DNA of 64,000 nucleotides from Halobacillus amylolyticus. Lineage in GTDB: Bacteria; Bacillota; Bacilli; Bacillales; Halobacillaceae. The position numbers and the translations under genes were made by a program. The notes under the pieces were generated by a model. That model was given only the letters and a program-made list of their open reading frames with translations. It had not been told where the DNA came from and ran no database searches. Location: assembly GCF_022921115.1 (NCBI RefSeq), contig NZ_CP095075.1:1502001-1566000 (forward strand), written 5' to 3'. Shown in pieces: positions 1-8,195 of the stretch (the stretch's first letter is position 1; every line of letters starts with the position of its first letter).

Positions 1-855
1 TGAACCGTGAATCACACCAGGATTCCCTTTGGTCAATGTAGCTGCATGCTCAGGCGTATCAATGCCTTTCCCTGCAGCTTCCACGCCGATCAATTCAGGC
101 GAACCTTCGAGGAAAGGATAGAACATCCCCATCGCATTGCTTCCCCCGCCAACACAGGCATAAATGCGGTCAGGCATGTTCGTTTCCACTTCTAAAAACT
201 GCTGTTTTGATTCATCGCCTATCACACGCTGGAAATCCCTAACCATTTTTGGATACGGATGCGGTCCGACGACAGAGCCGATTAAGTAGAAGTGATCCTC
301 ACAATTCGCAACCCAGTAGCGAATCGCTTCATTAGTTGCATCCTTCAATGTGCCATTCCCGCTTGAAACCGGAATCACTTTCGCTCCAAGCAGCTTCATA
401 CGGAATACATTCAGCTCTTGACGACGGATATCTTCTTCCCCCATATAAACCTGGCATTCGAGTCCGAACTTAGCTGCTACTGTGGCCGAGGCAACACCAT
501 GTTGACCCGCTCCTGTTTCAGCGATGATTTTCTTTTTGCCCATTCTCTTAGCCAAAAGCCCTTGACCAATCGCATTGTTCATTTTATGGGCACCTGTATG
601 ATTTAGATCTTCACGTTTTAAATAAATTTTAGCGCCGCCTAAATGTTCCGTCATTTGATCAGCAAAGCTTAAGGAAGTAGGGCGTCCGGCATATTCCTTC
701 AGTACATTATGATACTCTTGAACGAAATCAGGATCACCCATTGCTTTCGTCAGCTCTTCTTCCAGCTCTTGTAATGGTCCCATCAACGTCTCTGGAACAT
801 ACTTGCCTCCAAAATCCCCAAATCGGCCTTTAACGTCCGGAAAAACTTGCAACAT
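1..855 (-). CDS. trpB: Tryptophan synthase beta chain, 3' end outside window
   Basis: TrpB condenses indole with serine, using PLP, to make tryptophan. The 285 visible codons start at ATG 855 and remain open to base 1, so the C-terminal part lies outside. The PLP-lysine motif HTGAHK is visible near residue 87, followed by the GAGQHG and GSNA loops typical of the family. The start overlaps the end of trpF by 26 nt, as expected for translational coupling in a trp operon. trpA is presumably next, beyond the window edge (inference). Confidence 0.97.
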   Translation of the reverse strand, partial: MLQVFPDVKGRFGDFGGKYVPETLMGPLQELEEELTKAMGDPDFVQEYHNVLKEYAGRPTSLSFADQMTEHLGGAKIYLKREDLNHTGAHKMNNAIGQGLLAKRMGKKKIIAETGAGQHGVASATVAAKFGLECQVYMGEEDIRRQELNVFRMKLLGAKVIPVSSGNGTLKDATNEAIRYWVANCEDHFYLIGSVVGPHPYPKMVRDFQRVIGDESKQQFLEVETNMPDRIYACVGGGSNAMGMFYPFLEGSPELIGVEAAGKGIDTPEHAATLTKGNPGVIHGS

Positions 856-1495
856 GATGCCCCACCTCTTTCATTACGGCTTGAATTTTATTAATATCCT
901 TCTGTTCATTCGTTTCAATTCCACTTGATACATCGATTCCTTCTGGCTCATGTGTCATCAGCTGATCGATATTCTCAGGTTTAATCCCGCCTGCGATGAA
1001 ACAAGATACATTTTGGTCGCTAGCCATTTCCTTATAACTTTGGATCGCATCCCAATCAAACTGAATGCCAGTTCCACCGTAGGCACCGTCTACTTTCGAA
1101 TCGATGACGTAGCCATCTGCTACTCCTTGAAAAAGATCCATCTGCTCTCCCCCGTTTGCTTGATGATGAATCACCTTCCAAACGGGCAGCCCGAAGGATT
1201 CTTTGATCTTTAACACTTCAGAAACGGTCTCATTGCCATGAAGTTGTATGACATCAAGCGGCGCAAACGCCAACACTTCATCCAGCTGGTCAATAGAAGG
1301 ATCGACAAAGACACCGACGAGCTTCTGCTTTGGCCTGACCCTACTAATCCACCTGCCGACCTGCTCCGGCCGCACGTAACGCTTTGTCTTATTAACGAAA
1401 ATAAAACCGAGGTGTGTGGCTGATGAGGAGGCCGTTTTTTCAACATCACTAAGAGACCGATTCCCGCAAAATTTCACTAACGGTTCATACATCAC
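830..1495 (-). CDS. trpF: Phosphoribosylanthranilate isomerase
   Basis: TrpF converts N-(5-phosphoribosyl)-anthranilate to CdRP, step three of tryptophan synthesis, on a (beta/alpha)8 barrel. The N-terminal KFCGNRS carries the catalytic cysteine and the GGTG phosphate loop is near residue 137. The start is GTG at 1495, overlapping the trpC stop (GTGA); an ATG one codon later (1492) is equally possible. GGGGTGA lies about 10 nt upstream. It is a separate gene here, not fused to trpC as in enterobacteria. Length (221 aa) is normal. Confidence 0.96.
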   Translation of the reverse strand: MMYEPLVKFCGNRSLSDVEKTASSSATHLGFIFVNKTKRYVRPEQVGRWISRVRPKQKLVGVFVDPSIDQLDEVLAFAPLDVIQLHGNETVSEVLKIKESFGLPVWKVIHHQANGGEQMDLFQGVADGYVIDSKVDGAYGGTGIQFDWDAIQSYKEMASDQNVSCFIAGGIKPENIDQLMTHEPEGIDVSSGIETNEQKDINKIQAVMKEVGHHVASFSGR

Positions 1496-2253
1496 ACATT
1501 CACCCCATTCATCAGCTTTCCAACTGCTTGTTTAATATTGTCCTGGCGCATGAGGGACTCACCTACTAATACCGCTTCCGCACCATAACTTGCGACCTGC
1601 TTCATATCGTCATGAGTGAAAATTCCACTTTCAGAAACGAGCAGCGACTCCTTTGGAACAAGCTCCGCCATCCGCCTCGTTTGCTCAAGTGATGTTTCAA
1701 ACGTGTGCAAGTTACGATTATTAATCCCTACCATCTCTGGGGTAAACTCCTTCAACAATCCTTCGAGCGTTTCCTCACTATGCACCTCAACTAGCACTTC
1801 TAGTCCCGCTTCATATGCCTGCGAATAAAGTTCATGTAATTTGCTCGCTTCCATCGCTTCCCCAATTAACAAAATGGCATCAGCCCCAATTAACTGACTT
1901 TCAGCGACCTGAACCGGGTCGATAATGAAATCCTTCCTCATCACCGGTACATTCACAGACTTTTTAATATCAGTCAAGAAATCACGATGTCCTTGGAAGA
2001 AATGCTGATCCGTAAGCACGGAAATTGCCTGCACACCCGCATCTGAATACTGCCTCCCGACCATCACGTGGTTAAAATCATCCCGAATAATCCCTTTTGA
2101 AGGAGAGGCTTTCTTCACCTCAGCAATCAACCCTGCAGCATAAGGAGACTGTTTCAAGGAGTGATAGAATGATTGCTTTGTTACTTGCGCTTGCTCTGGC
2201 AAGTATATCGTTTCAATTTCTTGTTTTTTGATAGCTAAAATGGTTTCAAGCAT
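1492..2253 (-). CDS. trpC: Indole-3-glycerol phosphate synthase
   Basis: TrpC closes the indole ring, turning CdRP into indole-3-glycerol phosphate. The barrel motifs AEVKKASPSKG (catalytic Lys, phosphate binding), VLTD, MRKDFI, NNRNL and VSESGI are all present. I chose ATG 2253 (MLETILAIKK) because GAGGAG sits 8 nt upstream and the resulting 253 aa fits the family. A longer reading back to 2331 would only add sequence overlapping trpD. The start lies 8 nt inside the end of trpD. Confidence 0.96.
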   Translation of the reverse strand: MLETILAIKKQEIETIYLPEQAQVTKQSFYHSLKQSPYAAGLIAEVKKASPSKGIIRDDFNHVMVGRQYSDAGVQAISVLTDQHFFQGHRDFLTDIKKSVNVPVMRKDFIIDPVQVAESQLIGADAILLIGEAMEASKLHELYSQAYEAGLEVLVEVHSEETLEGLLKEFTPEMVGINNRNLHTFETSLEQTRRMAELVPKESLLVSESGIFTHDDMKQVASYGAEAVLVGESLMRQDNIKQAVGKLMNGVNV

Positions 2254-3268
2254 ACTGACGATTCTCCTCTTCTCCCTGAATCGATGCGAAATACGTTTGT
2301 ACGCTTCCGCTCTTAATCGCATCTTGAACACGTTTTACGCCGTCCGTTAAGTCGGAAGCTTTTCCTGCCACATACAGACCTGCTGCAGCGTTCATCGTTA
2401 CGATGGTCATGGCACTCTCATTGGCTTCGCCTATGATGACTTGCTTAATTAAATCGGCACTTTGTTGACTATCAGTAATTTGAATATCCTCAAGCTTTCC
2501 TCTTGATAAGCCGAGTTCTTCAGGTGTAATCGTAAACCTATGAACCTCACCATCTTTTAACTCAACTAAGTCAGTGACACCCGTCATGGTGATTTCATCC
2601 AATCCATCCCTGCCGGTAGCCAATAACACGTGCTTAGAGCCTAGCTTGTTTAGCGTTTCTGCCATCTTTTCAGCGTAGGCCGTATCATAAATGCCAATGA
2701 GCTGACGCTTGGCGTTCGCCGGATTGGCCATGGGACCTAGGAGGTTAAAAACCGTGCGAAAACCTAGTTCTTGCCGTGCTGGCACAGCGTGCTTCATCGC
2801 CTGATGATAGTTTGGGGCGAACAAAAAGGTCATCCCTTTTTCCGAAATCGCCTTGGCTCCCTGCTCCGGGGTCGTATCAATCGGGATGCCTAAAGCTTCT
2901 AACACATCAGCACTGCCGCTTTTTGACGACACTTTACGGTTGCCGTGCTTAGCGACTTTCACATCCAGTGCTGCTAATATGATCGAAACGGCTGTCGATA
3001 TGTTAAAGGTGGAGCTGCTGTCGCCCCCTGTTCCGCATGTATCAACGATGTCATTTTGCTCTAACTCGAGTTCCGTCATGTTCGCGCGCATCGCCCGGAC
3101 GAAGCCAGTCATTTCCTCAACGGACTCTCCTCTGTGACGCATGACAGAAAGCATACTCATGAGCTGCCCTGTCGATACTTCCCCTTTCATGATTTGGTTC
3201 ATTGTTACATAGGCTTCTTCTTCTGTTAGGATATCTCCCTCTACTATTCTGCTCAATTGTTGTTTCAT
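2246..3268 (-). CDS. trpD: Anthranilate phosphoribosyltransferase
   Basis: TrpD transfers phosphoribose from PRPP to anthranilate. The PRPP loop DTCGTGGDSSSTFNIST is near residue 80, followed by KHGNRKVSSKSGSADVLEALG, diagnostic of the family. Length (340 aa) is normal. No TrpG domain is fused; in Bacillus the amidotransferase subunit is usually the folate-operon PabA (family knowledge, not visible here). The start overlaps the trpE stop in an ATGA arrangement. Confidence 0.97.
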   Translation of the reverse strand: MKQQLSRIVEGDILTEEEAYVTMNQIMKGEVSTGQLMSMLSVMRHRGESVEEMTGFVRAMRANMTELELEQNDIVDTCGTGGDSSSTFNISTAVSIILAALDVKVAKHGNRKVSSKSGSADVLEALGIPIDTTPEQGAKAISEKGMTFLFAPNYHQAMKHAVPARQELGFRTVFNLLGPMANPANAKRQLIGIYDTAYAEKMAETLNKLGSKHVLLATGRDGLDEITMTGVTDLVELKDGEVHRFTITPEELGLSRGKLEDIQITDSQQSADLIKQVIIGEANESAMTIVTMNAAAGLYVAGKASDLTDGVKRVQDAIKSGSVQTYFASIQGEEENRQYA

Positions 3269-4785
3269 TTCATCTCAGCTCCTTCTCTACTCTGCTCAAA
3301 TAAATACTCTGCTAACTCAATCGTTCTTTTTAAAGCACTCGCTTTATTCAATGTTTCCTGATATTCAGCTTCTGGATCCGAATCGGCTACAATGCCAGCC
3401 CCTGCCTGAACGTACACTTTCCCATTGACGAGTGTCATTGTTCGGATTGTGATACAGGAGTCAATATTGCCGTCAAATCCTAAATATACAATTCCTCCGC
3501 CGTAAAGATGACGTGGAGTTGGTTCTAATTCCCTTAAAATTTGCATGGCTCGAACCTTTGGTGCTCCTGACAGCGTTCCTGCTGGAAAAGCTGATATTAG
3601 GGCATCAATAGGTGAAATCTCTTCTTTAAGCTGGCCTGTCACCTTGCTAATGATGTGCATGACCTTTGAAAAACGTCCGATCGTCATATAATCATGGACG
3701 TTTACGGTTCCGTATTCGGATACCCGCCCGATATCGTTTCTGGCTAAATCAACAAGCATACGGTGTTCGGCTTGCTCTTTCTCATCAGCAAGCAACTCCT
3801 CAGCAAGTGCATCATCTTCCTCTTGTGTAGCACCACGTTTTCTCGTACCGGCGATCGGATGGATCTCAAGTTCACGACCCTGTACCTGTAACAATCGTTC
3901 CGGTGAGCTGCCAATGACTTCAACGTCCTGAAAGTGTAAATAGAACATATATGGGGAGGGATTCACTTTTCTTAAAACCCGATAAAGTTCAAAGCCGCTT
4001 CTATTTGTTATCGCCTCAAAACGCTGGGATAAAACAGCTTGAAAGATATCACCCGCTCGGATGTACTCTTTGATGTTTTTTACGTCCATCTTAAAGGCAG
4101 GCTTATCATAATTACTTGTCAATTCAATCGAGTGTGATTGTTCATCATCGTCTTCATCTGCCAACATTAAATCCGGTAAAAAGCTTTGTTCTTTTAACGC
4201 CCGTCCTACGGATTGCAATCTTTCTTTTGCAGAATTGTAGACCTGCATTTCATCTGATCTATCATCAAGCCTTGCATAGGTTAAGATCGTCGTTTCCTTT
4301 GTTTTATGATGATAGGCAATGAGCGTCTGGCAAAATAACAGATGATAATTGGATAGGTTAACCTCATCATCAAGTGCCTTATCAACAGGTTCATAATCGG
4401 AGATCCCATCATAAGCGATATAGCCTACAGCTCCACCCTTAAATGGCAGTGGCACTTCTGCCGGTTTTACTCGGAGGGCTTCCACAGTGTCCTCAAAAGC
4501 CCCCTTCAAAGAGGATCTGCCCTCCTCTTCCCCTGTGTGAAAATCATGGATGATGAATTGATCTTCATTTTGTTGAATATCAATCATCGGATCTAAACCA
4601 ATGAACGAAAAATTAGACCATGGTGATTCAGGGTCTTGACTCTCAAGCATATAGACTGCTTCTTCTTTTAAGGCGTGAAACATGTGAATTGGTGTTAGCG
4701 TGTCGGTATAAAACGTTTGGGTAATTGGAATCGTGTGGTATTCCTTTGTGCTTTCGAGGAACGATTCCATTGTGGTCATACTCAT
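3265..4785 (-). CDS. trpE: Anthranilate synthase component I
   Basis: TrpE makes anthranilate from chorismate, with ammonia from a glutamine amidotransferase partner. It has the N-terminal Trp-binding half (LLESQDP near residue 47) and the C-terminal chorismate-binding half, with PSPYMFYL, HPIAGTRKRG, DLARNDIGRVS and the late GAGIVADSDPEAEYQET block. Length (506 aa) is normal. ATG 4785 follows GAGAGGTGAG at good spacing. It is the first gene of the operon; its ribosome binding site lies in a predicted hairpin downstream of a TRAP-type triplet array, both annotated separately. Confidence 0.97.
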   Translation of the reverse strand: MSMTTMESFLESTKEYHTIPITQTFYTDTLTPIHMFHALKEEAVYMLESQDPESPWSNFSFIGLDPMIDIQQNEDQFIIHDFHTGEEEGRSSLKGAFEDTVEALRVKPAEVPLPFKGGAVGYIAYDGISDYEPVDKALDDEVNLSNYHLLFCQTLIAYHHKTKETTILTYARLDDRSDEMQVYNSAKERLQSVGRALKEQSFLPDLMLADEDDDEQSHSIELTSNYDKPAFKMDVKNIKEYIRAGDIFQAVLSQRFEAITNRSGFELYRVLRKVNPSPYMFYLHFQDVEVIGSSPERLLQVQGRELEIHPIAGTRKRGATQEEDDALAEELLADEKEQAEHRMLVDLARNDIGRVSEYGTVNVHDYMTIGRFSKVMHIISKVTGQLKEEISPIDALISAFPAGTLSGAPKVRAMQILRELEPTPRHLYGGGIVYLGFDGNIDSCITIRTMTLVNGKVYVQAGAGIVADSDPEAEYQETLNKASALKRTIELAEYLFEQSREGAEMK

Positions 4786-4792
4786 ATATGCT

Positions 4793-4828
4793 CACCTCTC
4801 CATAAAAGTTTTTATGGAAAATGAGATG
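4793..4828 (-). promoter_or_regulatory. Hairpin sequestering the trpE ribosome binding site
   Basis: In the minus-strand RNA, CAUCUC pairs with GAGGUG of the trpE ribosome binding site, and CCAUAAA pairs with UUUAUGG around a 4-nt loop. The two stems are stacked across a small internal loop. This matches the known B. subtilis arrangement, where TRAP binding lets a hairpin block trpE translation (established for B. subtilis; applied here by inference). Confidence 0.6.
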
Positions 4829-4921
4829 TTGAGGGGCAAAAAATTAGTGGATGAAACATTTTTAAAAATTGGCTCAGACCATCGAAAAACCCTCATCGTG
4901 CAGGTCCTGTCGATCCCTTAG

Positions 4922-4978
4922 CTCTCTCTGCTCTTCTCATCCTAATTTCCTCAACTCATCTAATCTCATTCTCTACTC
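4922..4978 (-). promoter_or_regulatory. TRAP-binding (G/U)AG repeat array in the trp leader
   Basis: Reading the minus strand there are eleven GAG or UAG triplets: 4978, 4973, 4967, 4962, 4957, 4952, 4944, 4938, 4933, 4928 and 4924 (first base of each). Spacers are 2-3 nt, apart from one of 5 nt and a last one of 1 nt. Eleven (G/U)AG triplets with 2-3 nt spacers is the binding site of the 11-subunit TRAP protein (MtrB) in Bacillus. No T-box motif is present. I could not find a convincing overlapping attenuator with a strong stem and U-run. Confidence 0.88.
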
Positions 4979-4993
4979 TTCGTACTTTCAAAT

Positions 4994-5022
4994 AGTGTAT
5001 TAAATTCTGATAATAAAGTCAA
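4994..5022 (-). promoter_or_regulatory. Putative sigma-A promoter of trpEDCFB
   Basis: On the minus strand, TTGACT (5022-5017) and TACACT (4999-4994) are separated by exactly 17 nt. Transcription would begin near 4987, about 10 nt before the first TRAP triplet. That is much closer than the +36 of B. subtilis, so the leader would lack the 5' stem-loop known there. Confidence 0.6.
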
Positions 5023-5050
5023 ACACAAAGAAATAGCCTAACAACCATTT

Positions 5051-5097
5051 ATCCCCACCTCAGGTCATCCAGATTCTGGATGACCTGAGGTGGGGAT
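5051..5097. repeat. Perfect 22-bp inverted repeat with 3-nt loop
   Basis: The arms 5051-5072 and 5076-5097 are exact reverse complements around ATT. A T-run follows only on the plus strand, where no gene precedes it. On the minus strand, after the GNAT gene, it is followed by ATAAATGG, a poor U-tract. It may act as a terminator or mRNA-end stabiliser for the GNAT gene, but its length and polarity are unusual. Seventeen bases of one arm recur at 28559-28575. Confidence 0.8.
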
Positions 5098-5112
5098 TTT
5101 TGTAATTTTTGA

Positions 5113-5514
5113 CTATACGCTTTCCTCTGCTGATTTTCTAAATCCGTGAAAACGGCGGAAGCCACGATTGGTATAATATTCTTGAGAAGCACTCGTAGCA
5201 AGCATCTCAATTCTTGTACTTGGGTAACATTCATGTGCCAAATTAATTAATTGTTGTCCAATCCCTAGCTTACGGTAATTTTCCATAACTAGAACTTCAC
5301 AAATATATAATGTAATCGCACCGTCAGTCAGCCCACGTAAATATCCAATTACATCGTTTCCATCTAAAGCTACTAACGCTGGATCTGAATTAAGTAAAGC
5401 TTGGATCGTTTCTTGACTTTTTCCAGCTAGATTGTCCCATCCTTCTTGTTCAAGTAAAGACTTGATCACATCAAAGTCATTCTCCTGAAACGTGCGAATT
5501 ACAAAATTATTCAT
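5113..5514 (-). CDS. GNAT-family N-acetyltransferase
   Basis: A small cytoplasmic acetyl-CoA-dependent acetyltransferase of 133 aa, the size of a single GNAT fold. The acetyl-CoA pyrophosphate loop RKLGIGQQL is near residue 80, preceded by the beta-4 strand ICEVLVMENY and followed by YYTNRGFRRF, the usual C-terminal Y-x-x-x-GF pattern. The substrate cannot be told from sequence. It is a single gene ending just before the 22-bp hairpin; the divergent neighbour at 5788 appears unrelated. Confidence 0.85.
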   Translation of the reverse strand: MNNFVIRTFQENDFDVIKSLLEQEGWDNLAGKSQETIQALLNSDPALVALDGNDVIGYLRGLTDGAITLYICEVLVMENYRKLGIGQQLINLAHECYPSTRIEMLATSASQEYYTNRGFRRFHGFRKSAEESV

Positions 5515-5787
5515 TGGATACTCCCCTTTTTAATAGATATTATAAACCACTGACCCGCATCTTCCTTCTTTCAAACCCTTTTCTTTAGTTAACTCTTTAT
5601 GAGTTTGAAATGTTGCCTCCTATACCACCTAATCATATAACGATAGACCCCCTGACTTGGTTTCACATGAACGTCATTAATCTATTTATATTTTTCTTAA
5701 CAGCAAGTTTAGTGGTTTTTCTTCTGTTTAAACATTTGTGCTAAAATATATCCTAGACATGTAGATGTTGCTTAATGTAGGGAGTGT

Positions 5788-6279
5788 ATGAATGTGAAAG
5801 TCATCAAAAGATTATCTGTTGCGATTGCTTTTGTTCTATTAGCAGGTTGTTCATCTGGGCCTGATCTTTCTCTAAGTCATTTGAAAAACCTTTACCCTGA
5901 AACCTTTGCTGCTCCAATCGAGGCTTTGTCAGAAGAAAAACAACAAAAATTAGGGTTGCCTCAAGAATTGCCTTTTAAATTGCAATCACTCGAAGCTACG
6001 GTCGAAGAGGATGAAGTCGAAGTCGTTTATCAATCAAAAACTGCGAATAAGGCTCTTGTTCGTACAATTTTTAATCCTGGCAGCGACTTAGAGGAATCCG
6101 AATTACAAATCCCTCTTGATTCAGGGATCGTTGCGGGTGTTCAAGAACGAGAAGATCACGTTTTCATCGAATGGTATAGTGGGGAGAAAGATGTTATTTA
6201 TCAACTCGAATATTCATCGGAAGCGAAAAAGGAAGAACGCTTGAAACAAGCCATGGAAATAACCAATTCTATAGAATAA
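5788..6279 (+). CDS. Small lipoprotein of unknown function
   Basis: The N-terminus (KRLSVAIAFVLLAGC) is a type II signal peptide with lipobox LLAGC. The mature 140 or so residues would be anchored outside the membrane. The rest is acidic, lysine-rich and beta-strand-like. I do not recognise a family. ATG 5788 follows AGGGAG by 4-5 nt; a GTG two codons later is possible. It has its own terminator, so it is probably monocistronic. Confidence 0.8.
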   Translation: MNVKVIKRLSVAIAFVLLAGCSSGPDLSLSHLKNLYPETFAAPIEALSEEKQQKLGLPQELPFKLQSLEATVEEDEVEVVYQSKTANKALVRTIFNPGSDLEESELQIPLDSGIVAGVQEREDHVFIEWYSGEKDVIYQLEYSSEAKKEERLKQAMEITNSIE

Positions 6280-6285
6280 CCTAAT

Positions 6286-6313
6286 CCGTCACCTTATTCG
6301 TGACGGCTTTCTT
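6286..6313 (+). terminator. Terminator after the lipoprotein gene
   Basis: CCGTCAC (6286-6292) pairs with GTGACGG (6300-6306), followed by CTTTCTT. Confidence 0.75.
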
Positions 6314-6383
6314 CACTCTTAAAGTTAGTTTAACTATCTCGATTTCTGGATAAATGAAGATTAGCGTAGAAAAGGAGATGAGT

Positions 6384-7499
6384 ATGATGAAGGAAGAATA
6401 CACTACTTTATTTGAAGAACTGCCAATCAACCAAACATTGCTTAACAATCGTTATGTAGTTGCACCTATGACGAGAATTAGTGCCGAAAACAACGGGAGA
6501 GCCAATGAAACAATGAAGAAATATTATGAGCGCTACGCCAAAGGTGGATTTGGGACAATCATTACGGAGGGAATTTACCCCGATGAAAAATATTCTCAAG
6601 GATATCATAACCAGCCTGGTCTTGCGAACGTTGATCAAATGAATTCTTGGAAGCCGGTCGTAGAAGGCGTCCACAAGCATGGAGCTGCTTTTATAGCACA
6701 GCTTATGCATGCCGGATCGCAATCTCAAGGCAACATTCATGCGAATGATACTATATCTCCATCTGCCGTACCGCCAAAGGGAGATATGATCCCCCTTTAC
6801 GGCGGAGAAGGTCCCTATCCAACCCCTATTGAAATGACCCACGCGAACATGGAGCAGGTCAAACAAGGGTTTGTTACGGCCGCTATTAATGCCAAGGAAG
6901 CAGGCTTTGATGGCGTAGAAATCCATGGAGCGAACGGTTATCTGCTAGATGAATTCCTTACCGATTATATGAACCATCGCGAAGATCAGTACGGAGGAGC
7001 TACGGAAAATAGAGTCCGCCTTCTAACAGAGATCATTATTGAAGTAAGAAAAGCAGTAGGGAAAGAATTTATTGTTGGCATACGGATATCACAAGGGAAG
7101 GTCACAGACTCTGATCATCGCTGGGCCCTCGGAGAAAGTGATGCTGATACCATCTTCTCAAGCTTAGATGATACCCCTCTTGATTATATTCATGTCACAG
7201 ATGCTGATGGAACCAAGTCGAGCTTTGGAGAAGGAAGTAAATCCATCGCTGCAGCAGCTAAACAGTATAGCAGCTTGCCAATCATAGCAAATGGCCAGTT
7301 ACAGGACCCAGCTATAGCTAGTTCCTTAGTGCAGGAAGATAAAGCAGATTTAATTAGTCTAGCTACAAGTGCTTTACAAAATCCAGACCTTCCTAACCGA
7401 GTGAAGCAAAATGCAGCAATCACCCCTTTCGATTTTGAATCGATTATGCTTCCAAAAGCTTATATTAAAGAACACGAATTAAAAAAGGAGATCATATAA
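6384..7499 (+). CDS. NADH-dependent flavin oxidoreductase, old yellow enzyme family
   Basis: An FMN-dependent TIM-barrel ene-reductase type enzyme of 371 aa. Family motifs are visible: NRYVVAPMTR near the N-terminus, AQLMHAGSQS (FMN/ligand contact), GVEIHGANGYLLDEFL, the YGGATENR signature near residue 210, and IIANGQL in the phosphate-binding strand. The start at ATG 6384 has AAAGGAG 6 nt upstream; ATGs at 6354 and 6378 are poorly spaced. Natural substrate unknown; such enzymes reduce activated alkenes or nitro compounds. It stands alone between two terminators. Confidence 0.9.
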   Translation: MMKEEYTTLFEELPINQTLLNNRYVVAPMTRISAENNGRANETMKKYYERYAKGGFGTIITEGIYPDEKYSQGYHNQPGLANVDQMNSWKPVVEGVHKHGAAFIAQLMHAGSQSQGNIHANDTISPSAVPPKGDMIPLYGGEGPYPTPIEMTHANMEQVKQGFVTAAINAKEAGFDGVEIHGANGYLLDEFLTDYMNHREDQYGGATENRVRLLTEIIIEVRKAVGKEFIVGIRISQGKVTDSDHRWALGESDADTIFSSLDDTPLDYIHVTDADGTKSSFGEGSKSIAAAAKQYSSLPIIANGQLQDPAIASSLVQEDKADLISLATSALQNPDLPNRVKQNAAITPFDFESIMLPKAYIKEHELKKEII

Positions 7500-7502
7500 G
7501 AA

Positions 7503-7537
7503 CAAAACACCAAGAAGACTGTCTTCTTGGTGTTTTG
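7503..7537 (+). terminator. Strong terminator after the oxidoreductase
   Basis: CAAAACACCAAGAAGA (7503-7518) is perfectly complementary to 7522-7537 around a 3-nt loop, with A-run and T-run on the flanks; it can work in both directions. Confidence 0.9.
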
Positions 7538-7626
7538 ATTATGAAAATCGAAATAGTGAGTTTTTTAGAAGAAGGCTCCTTTAGTAAAGAGTGTTGTTTT
7601 TGTATAGGAAGACGGCAGAGGGAAAT

Positions 7627-7749
7627 ATGCGAACTGTTAATCCGTCCTTTTCTACAGGTCAAAAAATTACTTTAAATAGCAACAAACTTTTAGAAACCAA
7701 CCTAAAAGATGCTCCAACTGCTGAGTTTACAGATATGAATATCCTATAA
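7627..7749 (+). CDS. Possible 40-aa peptide, unknown
   Basis: ATG 7627 to TAA 7747-7749 encodes 40 residues (MRTVNPSFSTGQKI...). It is preceded by AGAGGGA at short spacing and followed directly by a terminator, so it forms a compact cistron. There is no signal peptide, membrane segment or cysteine. I do not recognise it. It could instead be the tail of a decayed gene. Confidence 0.4.
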   Translation: MRTVNPSFSTGQKITLNSNKLLETNLKDAPTAEFTDMNIL

Positions 7750-7751
7750 AC

Positions 7752-7793
7752 AAAACACCGATCCATATACTAAGGAATATGGGTCGGTGTTTT
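7752..7793. terminator. Bidirectional terminator
   Basis: AAACACCGATCCATAT pairs with ATATGGGTCGGTGTTT (7777-7792) with one G-T mismatch. It lies between the converging small ORF and the DUF3006 gene and overlaps the latter's stop codon. Confidence 0.85.
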
Positions 7794-8004
7794 ACACTTC
7801 ACTTGAAGGTTTCTCATAGCCCTTCCCTACAATTTGTACCTGTTTTAAATTTCCAATACTGTCGAAGTCAATTGCCAACGTATCTCCCGTTTTCGCGAAT
7901 GCAATTAATCGTTCTTTCAGTACTAGAAACTCACTTTTCCCTGCATCCTCCTGAACCAATATTGCATATGAACCGTCATAACGATCCAACTTGTATCTAT
8001 TCAC
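7792..8004 (-). CDS. DUF3006-type small protein
   Basis: A 70-aa protein whose opening (YKLDRYDGSYAILVQED) and following beta-strand pattern resemble DUF3006 proteins, short beta-barrel-like proteins of unknown role in Firmicutes. I prefer GTG 8004 because AGAAGGGG is 8 nt upstream; the ATG at 8010 would leave only 2 nt. No partner gene adjoins it. Family assignment is from memory of the motif pattern. Confidence 0.65.
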   Translation of the reverse strand: MNRYKLDRYDGSYAILVQEDAGKSEFLVLKERLIAFAKTGDTLAIDFDSIGNLKQVQIVGKGYEKPSSEV

Positions 8005-8123
8005 GGACATGTCCCCTTCTACCGAAATTGTATGAACGTTCGAAAAATTCCCTTCTAAGTTTTATATACCCTTCTCCTTCTTCGATAAACGTGTCGAAGA
8101 TTGTAAAAAGCAATCTTCTCCTC

Positions 8124-8171
8124 TAGACAAACAAAAACATCGATGATATGATCAAACTACCGACCGTTAGT
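8124..8171 (+). promoter_or_regulatory. Promoter and putative TetR operator of the SMR operon
   Basis: TAGACA (8124-8129) and TATGAT (8147-8152) are separated by 17 nt, a good sigma-A promoter. An inverted repeat ACTACCG-AC-CGTTAGT (8156-8171, one mismatch) lies across the expected start site, where a TetR-type autorepressor would block transcription (inference). Confidence 0.65.
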
Positions 8172-8195
8172 TAGTGAGTGAGTGAGGGGTTCAAA

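Noticed and set aside
4786..5048. T-box riboswitch upstream of trpE
   Set aside because: No AGGGTGG-type T-box motif; the (G/U)AG array explains the leader.
6408..6926. Open frame on the minus strand inside the old-yellow-enzyme gene
   Set aside because: Opposite strand of a well-supported gene, no start signals or family match.
7779..8126. 115-codon plus-strand frame over the DUF3006 gene
   Set aside because: It covers a terminator and a better-supported minus-strand gene.
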